Origin: Aaosphaeria pasadenensis
Taxonomy: Eukaryota > Ascomycota > Dothideomycetes > Pleosporales
Length of the DNA stretch: 64,000 nt
Direction: 5' to 3'
Assembly (NCBI GenBank): GCA_022813625.1
Contig: JAKLMB010000006.1
Location: forward strand, 620,001 to 684,000
Shown here: positions 1-12,641 of the stretch, in pieces
How positions within the stretch are numbered: the first letter of the stretch is position 1
How the letters are laid out: every line of letters begins with the position of its first letter
The notes under the pieces: model-generated
What the model saw: the letters and a program-made list of their open reading frames with translations, nothing else
Told to the model about the DNA's origin: nothing
Database searches by the model: none
Program-made: the position numbers and the translations under genes

Positions 1-1
1 C

Positions 2-745
2 AAATCCGCGATTCTCTTTTCTTCTGATGTTACAGCTCGTGGTATGGATTTCCCGAATGTTACCCACGTGATCCAGATCGGTCTCCCAAGAGATCGTGAT
101 ACGTATATCCATAGGATTGGTCGCACCGGTCGCGCTGGAAAAGAAGGTGAAGGCTGGCTCTTCGCCGTCCCAGTAGAGCACAGGGAGGTGTCCAGGCGTC
201 TCAACAGGCTTCCTCTGACGACAGATAGCTCTCTTGAGACTGCTTCACTGGATATGACGACTGAATCCGAAGTCCCCGAACATGTATCGGGAATACTCCA
301 GGAGGTATCGGGCGCGTTCAAGAAGGTCTATCCTGATGAGCTCGAGGCCGCTTTCCAAGGGTTGTTTGGTGGATACCAGTGGTACTCTAACAAGCACGAG
401 CTGATTGAGGCAGCGAACAAGCTGGCCGAATTTGGCTGGGGCATGGAGCAACCGCCACCAGTGCCTTCAAGCGTATGGAATTCGGGTGGTGGCCGTAGGG
501 GTTTTGGTGGACGCGGAGGCTTTGGCAGGCAAGGTGGCTCTGATCGCGGGCAAGGATTTGGCGCACGAAGAGACTTTGGTGCAAGAGGAGGTTCTGGTGG
601 ACGGGGAGGCTTCGGTGACAGGGGTGGTTTCGGAGGACGACGAGACTCTGGTGAAAGAGGAGGTTCACGTGGACGAGATTTCGGCGATAGGGGCGATTTC
701 GGTGGACGGCCCCGCGAGAGGCGGTCCAACAGCTTCGCATACTAG
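2..745 (+). CDS. DEAD-box RNA helicase, C-terminal part (MSS116-like), 5' truncated by window
   Basis: The reading frame is open from base 2, so the start and the ATPase lobe lie outside the window. The first visible residues are the end of the helicase C lobe: [11 protein letters not shown] (motif V region) and then [11 protein letters not shown] (motif VI), whose arginines contact ATP and RNA. About 150 residues later comes a Gly/Arg-rich tail with many RGG and GGFG units, ending in RRSNSFAY and a stop. The family unwinds RNA; the order of motifs and the basic tail match the MSS116-type helicases, which act in mitochondrial intron splicing and translation. The mitochondrial assignment is inferred, because the presequence is not visible. 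No intron is needed in the visible part. Confidence 0.88.
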   Translation, partial: KSAILFSSDVTARGMDFPNVTHVIQIGLPRDRDTYIHRIGRTGRAGKEGEGWLFAVPVEHREVSRRLNRLPLTTDSSLETASLDMTTESEVPEHVSGILQEVSGAFKKVYPDELEAAFQGLFGGYQWYSNKHELIEAANKLAEFGWGMEQPPPVPSSVWNSGGGRRGFGGRGGFGRQGGSDRGQGFGARRDFGARGGSGGRGGFGDRGGFGGRRDSGERGGSRGRDFGDRGDFGGRPRERRSNSFAY

Positions 746-3700
746 GTGAGTGAGAGAGGGCCTTCTTTTGTCCTCCCTTACTCACCAGTTACCGATTTGT
801 AATGATGTTTCTGTACATTATTGTTTTCACTTCGACCATACTCACGCACATTTCACATGTACTATAATATTTGTCACGTTGGCGACACGACGGTAGGGAA
901 AAGAAGCTCGGCATCAAATCACGGGACATGGCTACCAATGGGCGTTTGAATGGACAAGAGTTGCGAGTGTAGGATCTTTTGCGGCGGTAACGCATCTCCA
1001 ATCAATGTAGAACAGGCGTTATGGGTTTAGAGGGGTCTCAGAAAAAGCACGCATAATGAAGGCCAATTCGAATACCAAAATCTTATTACTCCATTCACCT
1101 ACTGGTGTTTTGATTCTGGCTGCTGACATTCCGAAAATACGACTATGCTCCCATGTCCGCATTTCCTTGACTTTGGGCATTTGACTAGAAGGTATGTTGC
1201 TCCACATGATGATCGCAAGTAGGGCGGGAAACATTCGTACACACAGGCGCTGGCAATCTTGCCGCAATGAGGATCGAACTTCCGATACAGAACGAGAAAC
1301 CCTACTGGCTGTATCGGTATGTCCGTGATATCGACGGGAACACCACATCTTATTACAACCCAGGTGGCGAATTTGGCGCATGAGCTAGATGGGAACCCAG
1401 ACGATTCCGCTCAGCACACGAGTAATACACACCGATAACAACCAAAGAACCCCGATTCGTTCGTTCCAAGAGTGCATGCACGTCGTCGTCCTTTTGTGGT
1501 TGTATTGGCATCTGCTGTCGACGCGTAATTGTGCATTCATTCTGCGTTGTTGCGGCAGCGACTGTTGATCTGGGTGGTGGCAATTGTACAAACATTCGAC
1601 AGGCTAGAGGTTTCAAGCAGCAATAATGGCAAACGTTGTAGGCTTGGTCCACATGATCACATGGAAGGCTGAGTAGAGACGTAACTTCTACAAATCTGTT
1701 TGGTGCCCGCTCTTTGGCAGATGGGTACAAACAATTGATGCACTGCAAATCATTCTCCATCCTAATTTCAATTCGGATCATACGGCAGTTTCTATCAGTT
1801 GGTGCTACAGTTACATTCGAGTTGGCGTATGTATAATGTGAGGTCGGAAAAAGATAGGGCGTAAACGAGACTTGCATGAGAAGGTGGGTGGTTTATCTTC
1901 CAAGACACAGTCTGTATGGCGCCGAGTTATTGTACAATATTAGCATCCATGGTCTACAGAGGATGTCAGATGACTACTAGCTCTTGCTGCTTGAAAGAAG
2001 TCAACACAAAGATAATTCTACGATTGTGTCTCTTTGTTGTCATGATGGTGGACGACAAAAAAAGTCTCGATTGGTGTACCGGGACCCTTTCCGCACGCAC
2101 AATTTCGGCAAACGTTTATCATCGGTTAGCGGTTTGCAATACGACTTAGAGCCACTACTATCGGGTGCGATGGAGCCCAGACAATGTGGGGAACAGAAAC
2201 CATATACTCAAGAAGGGGGAAATTTTGATTGCACACGTGAACTGTTAAGCCGGGGAGGGGAGCGCTCAATCGCTGTACCTACGTATCAGCTCGAGACTCG
2301 AGTGTTGTCTGTTGTCTGTTTTCTGGGGAGTCGAACCGAACTGGGTACCGCAGAATTGTGGATGAATGTTATCGCAGCAGGGATGTTTTAGCTTCCTAGA
2401 AACTTACCCTAAGAGAATGGAAATGGTAGTGGTTGGTGGAGGCAATAAAGCAATATCTTCTTCGGGCGTGAAGGAACTCAATGCAGATACAGGTTACGTG
2501 GACGGTACCATTCTGAGGAAACACGCCGATTTGCTTACGTTCTGGACTCTGAATGGCTATAATGTTGCTAGCTTGTCTGCCGCTGCAGCGAATGAGTCAG
2601 GGAAGACGGTCAATGGTCGATAAGCTGCAGAGGAATCCGCCACTTTACTACGAACATGTTGACCGTGCTGCACTGTGCATTGTCTTTGCACAGTAAGCGT
2701 CGTACCAATGATGGATGGCTCAATATCCAGCAACTCGTGTTTTTTCTTTTCACTTCTTCTCTTCCCTCTTCAGTAATATGTTCTGACCAATAGGAGCATA
2801 TTCTATCACTCTTAGCGTGGCGCTAATTTATCTTGGGGACAACCTCATCTTGTGGCTAGACTAAGGAACGTGGCCATCCCGCGCTGCCAACTCCCTTCCA
2901 ATTCCCCAGAACATTTTTGAAATCACCAAATTGTAAGTACACATCTGATGCTTTTCGACCACATTAGTAGAAGAGCTAAAATTACAAGTCATGGTCTCGA
3001 AGATGCTCCTATGGCCTGCGCTTACCTACCCTAGGACCTTGCTATGTTACTTCGGCCTCGACTTATTGTAGAATAAGATTTCAATGATACGCCCCGACTC
3101 CTGGGAAGAACGTTTGGGCCATTGCCATTAGTGTCAGGCCGTAGACTAGGACGCGTGAATGCCCAAATCTTGGAGTTCCTCTCTTTGTCTAAGTAAGCTT
3201 TTGATTTCATCGGCCACCCTTCCAACCCTAGGGCAGCCTATGAAAGTGATGGAGCCGCAAATTTTTGACTCAATGTGCATCGACATAGGAAACTAATTCA
3301 GTTCGTTGATCGGATTGTGAGGCTGAAGGGTCGAGGAACACTGCGTAGAAATGGTTTGTGATATGTTCTGGCGGTGATGATCGCGGCCACCTCTTTATCT
3401 TCCGCCGCCGCCCGGATGCAGCATTTTGCAGCATCTTCGCTTAGGATCGTCATGCGGCAGAACACGTCGTGGGTTCGTACAGGATACAATAATACGAATG
3501 TCATATGCCCTATGTTATTTCCAACCCCACTTGAGATACTATTTCACTTTCTTCCAGGCTGCCTGTGTTCAAATCCGAGGCGTGTTGCACTGGCTCTTTG
3601 GGTCTTGGCAATTGCGTGCTGGTGCGGAATCACGCAATCCCGCCCAAATAGGTAACTCTGCGTCTGCGCACTTTCGTGGATAAGAAAGGCTCGCCCCCTC

Positions 3701-4003
3701 CTTCACTCATCTTTGTGTGAAATCAATTTCACCGTCTTCAAACATCGTACATTACTCTTATAAGGGCTTTCACTACCCCGTATTTATCTTTCACTTCCAA
3801 TCTCGAACACAAGCTTTTAGTCTCCGCTGCCCAGTACCCATTTTGGTTAAAGGTTGCCTGGTTGTCGTGTGTATCGATCACTCAACCCCAGCCTTCGAGC
3901 ACGTCAACACGTATTCTACAGATTAGCGAACAACCTCGCTATTTGATACGTCCCTGGGGCCTGAAAACAGTTAGACATTAACTCTGATCGTCTACCAAGC
4001 AAC
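746..4003. other. Intergenic region, 3.3 kb, no convincing gene
   Basis: Both strands hold only short frames without recognisable domains. The longest with a true ATG is 174 codons on the minus strand (1353-1877), with a cysteine-rich stretch but no codon pattern or splice context that persuades me. The last 300 bases before the sulfatase are rich in C and T and include a TATA-like CTTATAAGG near 3758, as expected of a fungal promoter. Confidence 0.5.
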
Positions 4004-5884
4004 ATGGCCCCCAGCATCTTGCTACAGCATGAGCACACGAGCTACTCAGGCCATTCTCCTAAGCGAGTCGATGCAAAGGGTGCAGTGAAGCTGGAGGCTG
4101 GTGGCTCGACTAACAATCATCAATCCTTCCCAGCTTCCAACGGCGATGGCAGCCATAACTCATCTAGTACTTTCGACAGTGCTACAAACCCAAGCTCTGC
4201 CGGAGGCCACTCGAACGGGGCTCAATTCATTACCGCTGAGACCCTTCGCCAGCAGTCCCTCAACTATGCCACAGGCGGTGCTGATAATGGCCGACCGAAG
4301 CAGCCAAACATTCTCTATATCATGGCTGACCAAATGGCCGCTCCCCTTCTGAAGATGAATGACCCAAACTCTCCAATCAAGACACCAAATATCGATAAAC
4401 TCGCCGAGACAGGCGTAGTGTTTGGGAGCGCTTATTGCAATTCGCCCCTCTGCGCTCCATCACGATTCACCATGTGTACCGGACAGCTCCCCTCCAAGAT
4501 CCGTGGATACGATAACGCATCTGTCTTGAACTCCGACGTTCCAACTTATGCCCATTATCTCCGAAGTGAAGGCTATGAGACAGCACTTGCAGGCAAAATG
4601 CACTTTATTGGACCCGACCAACTTCATGGTTTTGAACATAGATTGACTTCGGACATCTATCCTGGTGACCTTGGCTGGACCGTTAACTGGGACAAACCAG
4701 AAGAACGTCAGGAGTGGTACCATAACATGTCTTCAGTCATGCAGGCCGGGCCTTGCGTCAGATCCAACCAGCTTGACTACGATGAAGATGTCATGTTCAA
4801 ATCTTCCCAGTACCTCCTGGACTATGTTCGCTCAGACCCATCCACACGTCGTCCGTTTGCCTTGACGGTCTCTCTCACTCACCCGCATGATCCCTACACT
4901 ATGACTCAGGACTACTGGGACCGTTACGAAGATGTCGATATTCCTTTACCCAGCGTAAAGCTTCCCCAAGAGGAGCAGGATACCCACTCTCAACGACTAC
5001 TCAAGACTGTTGATCTCTGGGACAACCCGGTACCAGATGAGGCTGCTATACGTGCTCGTCGAGCTTATTTTGGTGCTTGCTCTTTCGTCGACGACCAGGT
5101 TGGCAAGCTTGTGACAATCCTCAAAAACTGTCACCTGGACAAAGACACTATCATCGTGTTCTCCGGCGATCATGGAGATATGCTTGGTGAGCGAGGCTTG
5201 TGGTACAAGATGTCATGGTTCGAGAACAGTGCTCGTGTACCTATGATCATCAATTATCCCGCCAAATTCGCACCCAAGCGAGTCAATGAATCAGTTTCTA
5301 CCATGGACTTGCTGCCAACGTTCATCGACCTCGCCGGGGGTGATATGTCGGTAATGAGACCAGTAGATGGAGTCAGCCTTTACAATTACCTGGTCTCCGA
5401 TAAGCCGGGCAAGGATGAGGTATTTGGCGAATATATGGGAGAAGGAACGGTCACTCCTGTCGTCATGATCCGACGGGGAAAATGGAAGTACACAAGGTCC
5501 TTAGTCGATGACCCTCAATTGTTCGACCTTGTCAATGATCCACAAGAACTGGTGAACCTGAAAGATTCGCAGGAGCCTGAGCATCGTGACGCTTTTGAGG
5601 CTTTTGAGAGGGAGGCCGATGCTAAATGGGACCTCCAGCAACTCCACATGGACGTCTTGTCCAGCCAGCGTGAGCGCCGCGTCGTTTGGGGCGCTCTTCA
5701 AATTGGTCGCAGGGAGCCATGGGACTATCAGCCGCCCCATAACGATCGTGACCGATTCATTCGTTCTCACATTCCTCTCGACGAGCTCGAGCGTCGTGCT
5801 CGTTTCCCCGTTGTGGACTATCTTGGCCGGCCAAAGACAGCTGCGGCTTCCCACCATGGGGCGGCTGGAGCATATGGAGAATAG
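4004..5884 (+). CDS. Choline sulfatase
   Basis: A single-exon gene of 626 residues. It hydrolyses choline-O-sulfate to choline and sulfate, a store of sulfur and an osmolyte in fungi; this follows from family membership. The sulfatase signature C-x-P-x-R is present as CAPSR with Cys150, the residue converted to formylglycine. NILYIMADQ supplies the first metal aspartate and SGDHGDMLGE the second metal site. The C-terminus carries the REPWDYQP region typical of choline sulfatases rather than arylsulfatases. The first 97 residues are a polar, low-complexity Ser/Asn/His-rich extension ahead of the catalytic domain, with no clear signal peptide, so a cytosolic enzyme is likely. An SSU1-type sulfite transporter lies 22 kb away, too far to claim linkage. 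Confidence 0.93.
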   Translation: MAPSILLQHEHTSYSGHSPKRVDAKGAVKLEAGGSTNNHQSFPASNGDGSHNSSSTFDSATNPSSAGGHSNGAQFITAETLRQQSLNYATGGADNGRPKQPNILYIMADQMAAPLLKMNDPNSPIKTPNIDKLAETGVVFGSAYCNSPLCAPSRFTMCTGQLPSKIRGYDNASVLNSDVPTYAHYLRSEGYETALAGKMHFIGPDQLHGFEHRLTSDIYPGDLGWTVNWDKPEERQEWYHNMSSVMQAGPCVRSNQLDYDEDVMFKSSQYLLDYVRSDPSTRRPFALTVSLTHPHDPYTMTQDYWDRYEDVDIPLPSVKLPQEEQDTHSQRLLKTVDLWDNPVPDEAAIRARRAYFGACSFVDDQVGKLVTILKNCHLDKDTIIVFSGDHGDMLGERGLWYKMSWFENSARVPMIINYPAKFAPKRVNESVSTMDLLPTFIDLAGGDMSVMRPVDGVSLYNYLVSDKPGKDEVFGEYMGEGTVTPVVMIRRGKWKYTRSLVDDPQLFDLVNDPQELVNLKDSQEPEHRDAFEAFEREADAKWDLQQLHMDVLSSQRERRVVWGALQIGRREPWDYQPPHNDRDRFIRSHIPLDELERRARFPVVDYLGRPKTAAASHHGAAGAYGE

Positions 5885-6541
5885 ATCTCCATGACCACAT
5901 GTACATGGAATAACACATACAGAAGGTGCATATATCTCATATGGAATGCACTGATGACGGGTTTGCTATGATGAGAGGATTTTCTATTTATGCGAAATTA
6001 AGCGTTACAGCGGGGACCATAAAGGAGCATTCAGGGGATTTTGAGTCTGTCTGCCACTTTCAGGATAAAGTGGGCAACTGAACCTATATGTTCCACATGG
6101 ATAGTCATAAACACTCCCAGACTGAGTCTGTGTAAATATCTGAATTAAACAACATCATTAAACCGCTTTGTTGCATGTTCATCACTGTCTTTGTGAGAGG
6201 CGAAGTAATAACATTGGTATAATAAAATGTGATATCAGCAGGATCCAGTGCTGATATTGGCATTCGTGTCAGGACCTAGTAACGTTTAACAGGTTTATCT
6301 GTGGACGTGTCGGAAACATTGGGATCCGCTTGCGGATTCGAATCGTTTCACGGTGATACCTTCGTGCACGTGACTCGGGCTGGAACCTTCCAATGAAGGC
6401 GGAGAGGTGACCTACTTAAGATCTGTCGCCCACGTATTTCCTCATTCTTACACTGACCGCACCCACCTCTTTGCACTTCGAAAGTCCTACGTCCGCCGAT
6501 ATACCCTGCAAATCAAACCTTTTCCCACATCATCGAACGCC
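5885..6541. other. Intergenic region between choline sulfatase and RAD6
   Basis: This holds the 3' region of the sulfatase and the promoter and leader of RAD6. The last 130 bases are C/A-rich and poor in G, typical of a fungal 5' leader. No gene or repeat is seen. Confidence 0.6.
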
Positions 6542-7224
6542 ATGTCTACCGCTGCTCGTCGCCGACTGATGCGAGACTTCAAGGTACGCCACCCCGGTAC
6601 TCGAAATCATCGACGCTCGCTCCCACGTTCCGAGATGTGAAGTCGCGTGCTTGGTTTTGATACCACTTGGCTAACAATACCCATCAGCGCATGCAAACGG
6701 ATCCTCCTGCTGGCGTCTCAGCTTCACCTATAGCCGATAATGTGATGACCTGGTATGGCCACCCCGCACGCGACTCAAGCTCTGACACTTTTGGAGGATC
6801 ACTGACACGACTGCAGGAACGCAGTCATTATCGGGCCTGCGGAGACTCCATTTGAAGATGGAACCTTCCGCCTGGTAATGCACTTTGAGGAGGCATATCC
6901 AAATAAACCGCCAGGCGTTAAGTTCATCAGCCAAATGTTCCATCCGAACGTGTACGGCACCGGCGAGCTTTGCCTTGACATCCTACAAAACCGCTGGAGC
7001 CCAACATACGACGTTGCTGCTATCTTGACAAGCATTCAAAGGTGAGAATCGGTGGTCCTACAAGTACTGGTGTTGCTGTGGTGCTGACCTGCCTTGATAG
7101 TTTGCTCAACGACCCAAACACCTCCTCGCCCGCAAACGTTGAAGCGTCGAACTTATACAAAGACAACCGCAGGGAGTACACGAAGCGCGTTCGCGAGACA
7201 GTGGAGAAGAGCTGGGAGGATTGA
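6542..7224 (+). CDS. RAD6: Ubiquitin-conjugating enzyme E2, RAD6/UBC2
   Basis: Four exons (6542-6583, 6688-6752, 6817-7041, 7101-7224) encode 151 residues. The start [14 protein letters not shown], the active-site region [12 protein letters not shown] with Cys88, and the end VEKSWED match RAD6 almost residue for residue. RAD6 attaches ubiquitin to PCNA with RAD18 in post-replication repair, to histone H2B with BRE1, and to N-end rule substrates with UBR1. The acidic C-terminal tail of budding yeast is absent, as usual in filamentous ascomycetes. Introns are 104, 64 and 59 bases with GT-AG ends; the first has a CTAAC branch site at 6671. Confidence 0.97.
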
Positions 7225-8051
7225 AGCAACGCTTAGATGAGCCAGAGTAGACTCTCTGGATAAGCGGATGGCTCGCATCCCTGCTGACTGTGATGGGTTT
7301 CTTCTCTGGAGTACATGCGGCATATGGAGTAGCGGTTTATACCAGTTCACGATGTATCTTATTACATGATTACTTTGTGGTTCGGCACAGCGAGGCGTTT
7401 GGGATTCATTCAGTACTTTGGCTACGCTTAGCCCTATGCTGGCCACCTTTGTGATTTATTACATTCACTTGTGCATAGCTAGCTGTTGGATAGTAGATTG
7501 AGTATATATACCAATACAGCCACAAGTCATGAAGCAAAAACTAATGGAAGGGAAATGTTACCTGCCTTTCTGCTCTATCGCTCTATCGCTCTATCGCTCT
7601 GCCGCTCCACTGTCGCTATCGATACACCCCCGCCAAACGAGCTTGGCGCGAGAGGGAGTCGCGCTAGGTGGCCCTGTAACAACATCAAATGTACCCAGGC
7701 CAGGCACCTCGACCCGGCAACATCTACCCTTCACTCACCGTTAATGTTCCTCTTTTCCCCCTCCTAGTGACACATTCGTTCGCTCGCAGAGCTTTGTTTG
7801 TTTGTGAGGCTTCGCTGCGTCCCCGAACTGCAAGCTAACGTTGTCCTCGAAAAGGCGGGACCCTTCCTCTTCCCCTTAAACCGTTGCGGGGCCCTTAATT
7901 ACATCGAACGCGCCGAGCCTCTTCATTACAAACAACCTGCAGGTCCCACGACAGGAGTTCGCAGCGACGCACCTCTAAACACGTCAGATACTGTGCAAGC
8001 ACACACTTGAGTGAGGGCCGTTGGGCCGAGTCGCGAATACACACCGCAATC
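7225..8051. other. Intergenic region between RAD6 and kinesin
   Basis: The region holds the RAD6 3' flank and the kinesin promoter. It contains a short tandem repeat near 7573. No gene is supported. Confidence 0.55.
7573..7596. repeat. Three tandem copies of CTCTATCG
   Basis: Three perfect 8-base units follow one another, with a degenerate fourth after them. It lies about 460 bases upstream of the kinesin start and looks like a simple microsatellite. Confidence 0.85.
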
Positions 8052-11000
8052 ATGGCGTAAGTGGTACCATAAATAACGGCGGTATCGGTATGGGAACAAA
8101 AGCTAATATTGTTGTGTCTACAGGTCCAATTCCATAAAAGGTACGAGGGGTAACTTAGGGATTACTGTTCTCTTACAGGAAATTGTACTAACTACGGCTA
8201 CCTGCAGTGGTGGCACGATTCCGCCCGCAAAACAAGATGGAAATTGCGAGCGGAGGAGAACCGATTGTGGAGTTCAGCTCGGAGGACACATGTAAAATTC
8301 AAGTAAGTGTAGTTGAGACCACTGCATTGCTATCAGGCTTCAAAGAAGCTGCCGAGAGCCATAGTCGCTAATGTTTACTACTTTTATAGTCCAATGAAAA
8401 CTCCGGAGCTTTTACGTTCGATCAAGTCTTCGACATGGCCTCCCGCCAGATTGACGTCTTCAATTTCTCTATTCGATCAACTGTAGACGATATTCTTAAC
8501 GGCTACAATGGTACTGTCTTCGCCTACGGCCAGACAGGAGCGGGAAAATCATACACCATGATGGGAAGCGATATAGACGATGACGAGGGCAAGGGTATCA
8601 TTCCACGAATCATCGAACAGATCTTCGCAAGTATGTTGGCCTCGCCGAGCAACATAGAGTATACTGTACGCGTCAGTTACATGGAAATCTATATGGAGCG
8701 TATTCGAGATCTGCTCAACCCGGTCAACGACAATCTTCCGGTACACGAAGAGAAGAGCAGGGGAGTGTATGTCAAAGGCTTACTAGAGGTTTACGTCTCC
8801 AGCGTAGCAGAGGTGTATGAGGTGATGCGGAGAGGTGGAGCAGCAAGAGCGGTTTCGGCCACGAACATGAATCAGGAATCCTCGCGGTCTCATTCGATCT
8901 TCGTTGTCACCATCACACAAAAGAATCTCGAAACCGGGTCAATGAAGAGTGGTCAGCTGTTCCTTGTCGATTTGGCTGGTTCCGAGAAGGTTGGCAAGAC
9001 TGGTGCCAGTGGTCAGACTCTTGAAGAGGCGAAAAAGATCAACAAGAGTCTTAGTGCCCTGGGTATGGTTATCAACTCTTTGACCGACGGAAAATCAACG
9101 CACGTTCCTTACCGAGACTCGAAACTTACCCGTATTCTACAAGAGTCCTTGGGAGGTAATTCTAGGACCACGCTCATTATCAACTGTTCCCCGAGTAGTT
9201 ACAATGACACCGAAACTATCAGTACATTACGATTTGGTATGCGAGCGAAGAACATTAAGAACAAGGCCAAGGTCAATGCAGAGCTTAGCCCGGCAGAGCT
9301 TAAGCAACTTCTCAAGAAGGCACAGGGACAGGTCACTTCGTTCGAGACGTACATATCTGTCCTGGAGAGCGAAGTCAACATCTGGCGTGGTGGTCAGTCT
9401 GTTCCCAGGGATCAATGGACTCCGGCAATCGAAAAGGGACCTAGTACAGGCAAAAGACAACCTCCCACCACGCCCTCGAGAGCAGATACTCCGTCCAGAT
9501 TAAGCACAGCTCGAGGAGTCGAGACTCCATCCCGGCCGGATTCGAGATTAGATCTTGAGCGATCAGGAACGCCTAGCATACCTTTAGAGAAGGATGAAAA
9601 GGATGAGTTCCTGAAACGGGAGAATGAACTTCAAGATCAAATAGCTGAGAAGGAGTCACAGCTTGCCAAAGCTGAAGATCAACTCAAGACCGCAAAGGAC
9701 GAGCTTCAATACTACAAGGATCGAGATGCAAAATCACTTAAGGACAACGAGCGCATCACTGGCGAACTGAACGAGATGCGCATGCAGGTCGAGAAATTGA
9801 ACTTCGAGGGCAAGGAGGCGCTCATCACCATGGACAGTCTCAAAGAGGCCAATTCCGAGCTTACGACCGAGTTGGACGATATCAAACAGCAGCTTCTCGA
9901 TGCTAAGATGAATGCAAGGGAGACAAGTGCTCTTTTGGATGAAAAGGAGAAGAAGAAGGCCGAAAAGATGGCTCAGATGATGGCCGGCTTCGATCTCGGC
10001 GGCGATGTGTTCAGCGAGAACGAGCGCAACATCCGCAAGATGATTGAGCAAATCGACAATCTACATGAAGTGAGCTCATCAGGTGAGGTCGTCGCACCTG
10101 ACGAACTTCAAGATCTTCGACAGAAGCTTGTGGAGACACAGGGAATCGTTCGACAAGCCGAGCTTTCGTTGACCGCTCGTGGCGAGGAAGATCAAGTGCA
10201 TAACCGCCGCCGCGAGGCCTTGGAGTCTCGTGTCGGAAATCTTCAACAACAATATGAAGAATTGCTCGAGCGAAATCTATCAGATGCGGATACGGAAGAC
10301 ATCAAGTCCAAACTCGCAGATGCATATGCCGCTCGCCAGGAAGGCAATATCGAGCTTGCGGAGGAGCTCAAGCTGGATGTTGCACGCAAGGCAGAAGAGA
10401 ACCAGAAACTCAAGGCAGAAGTCGACAGTCTTCAGCAACGAATCAAGAGCGGGGCCATTGCTAATGGAGCCGCTAATGGTATCAATGGTAAAACTGTGCA
10501 GCAGCAAATCGCCGAATTCGACAACATGAAGAAGAGCCTGATGCGAGATCTACAGAACAGGTGTGAACGGGTAAGTGCATGGACTTTTCCCCAGTCGTCC
10601 ATACGAAAGATGGATACTAATCCTTGGATGAACAGGTTGTCGAGCTTGAAATTTCACTTGATGAAACACGGGAGCAGTATAACAATGTCCTGCGGACATC
10701 TAACAACCGCGCACAGCAAAAGAAGATGATGTTCCTGGAACGTAACCTTGAGCAGCTCACTGTTGTTCAACGTCAACTGGTTGAGCAAAACTCCTCGTTG
10801 AAGAAGGAGGTCGCGATCGCAGAGCGCAAATTGATTGCCCGTAATGAGCGTATTCAATCTCTTGAGTCACTCCTTCAGGATTCTCAAGAAAAGCTCACTG
10901 CCGCGAACCACCGGTATGTGCTGCCGAAACTTTCTTCAATACTCTTTTCATTCTCTTTCAAATCCCACAAAAACAATCAATCCAAACAGCAAAAGGTTCT

Positions 11001-11364
11001 TCAAGACAGGAGGCAACCGTTTCCTCGTCGCCCACCACCACTTTACTTTTGTCCACTTTCAGAGCCAGAGTACGTTTTTATTAACAGATTTCCTAGGTTC
11101 GAAGCACAACTCACCGCGGTCAAAGAACGCCTCGAGGCCGCCAAGTCCGGTTCAACTCGCGGCCTAGGATCCCCCACGTCAGGCGCATCATTCGCCGGAG
11201 CCTTTGGCGGTGCCGTAGGTTCTCGCATTGCGAAGCCCCTCCGAGGCGGCGGCGGCCCAGTACAGGACGGCCCAGTCCTCCCGGTCCTGAGCAATCTCCA
11301 GGCCCAAGAAAGCGGAAACCAAAACAGTGGAAAGCGAACAAGCTGGTTCTTCAACAAGCAATGA
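8052..11364 (+). CDS. Kinesin-1 heavy chain
   Basis: Six exons (8052-8056, 8124-8140, 8208-8302, 8390-10570, 10636-10913, 11097-11364) give 947 residues, close to the 928 of Neurospora kinesin. The first coding exon is only five bases, so the start depends on splicing across two introns; the product begins MASNSIKVVARFRPQN. The motor has P-loop GQTGAGKS near residue 86, switch I NQESSRSH and switch II DLAGSEK. A neck and long coiled coil follow, then the conserved fungal tail around ERVVELEISLDETREQY and a Gly/Arg tail (GSTRGLG) with NLQAQESGNQ near the end. It carries vesicles and organelles to microtubule plus ends and supports hyphal tip growth. The last intron (183 bases) is a multiple of three with no in-frame stop. 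Confidence 0.95.
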
Positions 11365-12641
11365 CCTATTGGCCCATAGGCTACTCGACGTCTTCCAATA
11401 TCTTGGGACATCTCTCCACTTACTCGTCATTTTCATTTAACCCCCACCCCTCTGCTTTGGTAGCTCTGAGATTGGCGTTTTTCCGGGATTCAGGAGATTG
11501 ATTCAGTTGGGTAAGATTCGATAAAGCGCCCCTCGTACGAGGAGAGTATACATATACTGATTTCGATATTCCGTCGGGTCATATGCAAGCGGGAATCTGG
11601 GACGAAACGGGACGGTCGGTCGGTCATGTGTCAGTTTAACGAAGGGAAGGCAAGAAAGAAAGAAAGAACGTGATGACATTTTCCTTTGTGGTATTGGAAG
11701 GGGGCCCCATGCATCGCTGCGGGAGTTGAATGTGCCTTTTGTTTATACATCCCATTTCTTCCTTTTTTATCGGAATCGGCATTGCTTTGCAATATTCCCC
11801 CTCTCCTTCCCCCCTTTCGTTTCTCCAAGTACCACAATCCCCCCAATAGATAGATGCATTGAATTAAACGAGCCGCTACTACTTCCCTCATAAATTTCTC
11901 GGACGCTTTAGAACATACATGTACGCGGTGGTGGCATACTTTGTGATTTCATGCATAGATTTGCCGGAACGGGAATGACCATGGGGGAAAAGACCCATCG
12001 AGATCAATATATTCTGGCCATAAGACAAGCCTCGCACATGCCAACAGATCCTGTCATCTTTCCGCACTCCGCTTAGAGTTTAATTGAACCGAATATTGGA
12101 ACGTTGGTGGAGTGGCGAATAGACCGGGTACCGAGATATCGCGTCTTACTTAGCGATCAAGCCGAAGTCGACATCATCCTGAATCCTCCCGCCAGAGAAC
12201 AGAGACGAGAAGTATATCAAGTTGTTTTTATGTCAAAAACTTGCACGAGATACACAAATCGTTGGAAAATTTAGATAATTCGATAATTTGATTTAAATTG
12301 TTTTTGTTCCTTTATTTCATGGTCTTATTGGTTATGTTAGGAGGAGTCGAGCCAATTATACAATAGTAAACTAATACAACATTGCAGACTTCTGCGTGAA
12401 GGGTGGGGGTATATGTGGTGTTCCAATGCTGTGCTTGAAAGGAAAAGGAAAGTTTGACGTAAAAGAAAATGATAGGGAAGGATAGTGTTCAGTTCGCTCT
12501 TGAATAAATAGGGATGTGATGATCCGGGAGCTTCAAGTACAGTGTTAGATCGTGGAGAAAAAACACCTGGTGTATATATGTATAATACAGATTCTGTGCC
12601 ACACTCGACCTATCTTGGTTTGCGAGTGTTGATTAAAAGAA
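11365..12641. other. Convergent intergenic region after kinesin
   Basis: This lies between two gene ends facing each other. It is rich in T and A with polyadenylation-like stretches. I see no coding frame or structured element. Confidence 0.55.

Noticed and set aside
328..785. Two minus-strand frames of about 132 codons opposite the RGG tail of the helicase
   Set aside because: They are mirror images of the repetitive Gly/Arg codons on the plus strand; their Pro/Ser-rich products follow from base composition.
1353..1877. A 174-codon minus-strand frame with ATG and clustered cysteines
   Set aside because: No family match I recognise, no regular zinc-ligand spacing, no splice context and no conserved flank; chance frame is more likely.
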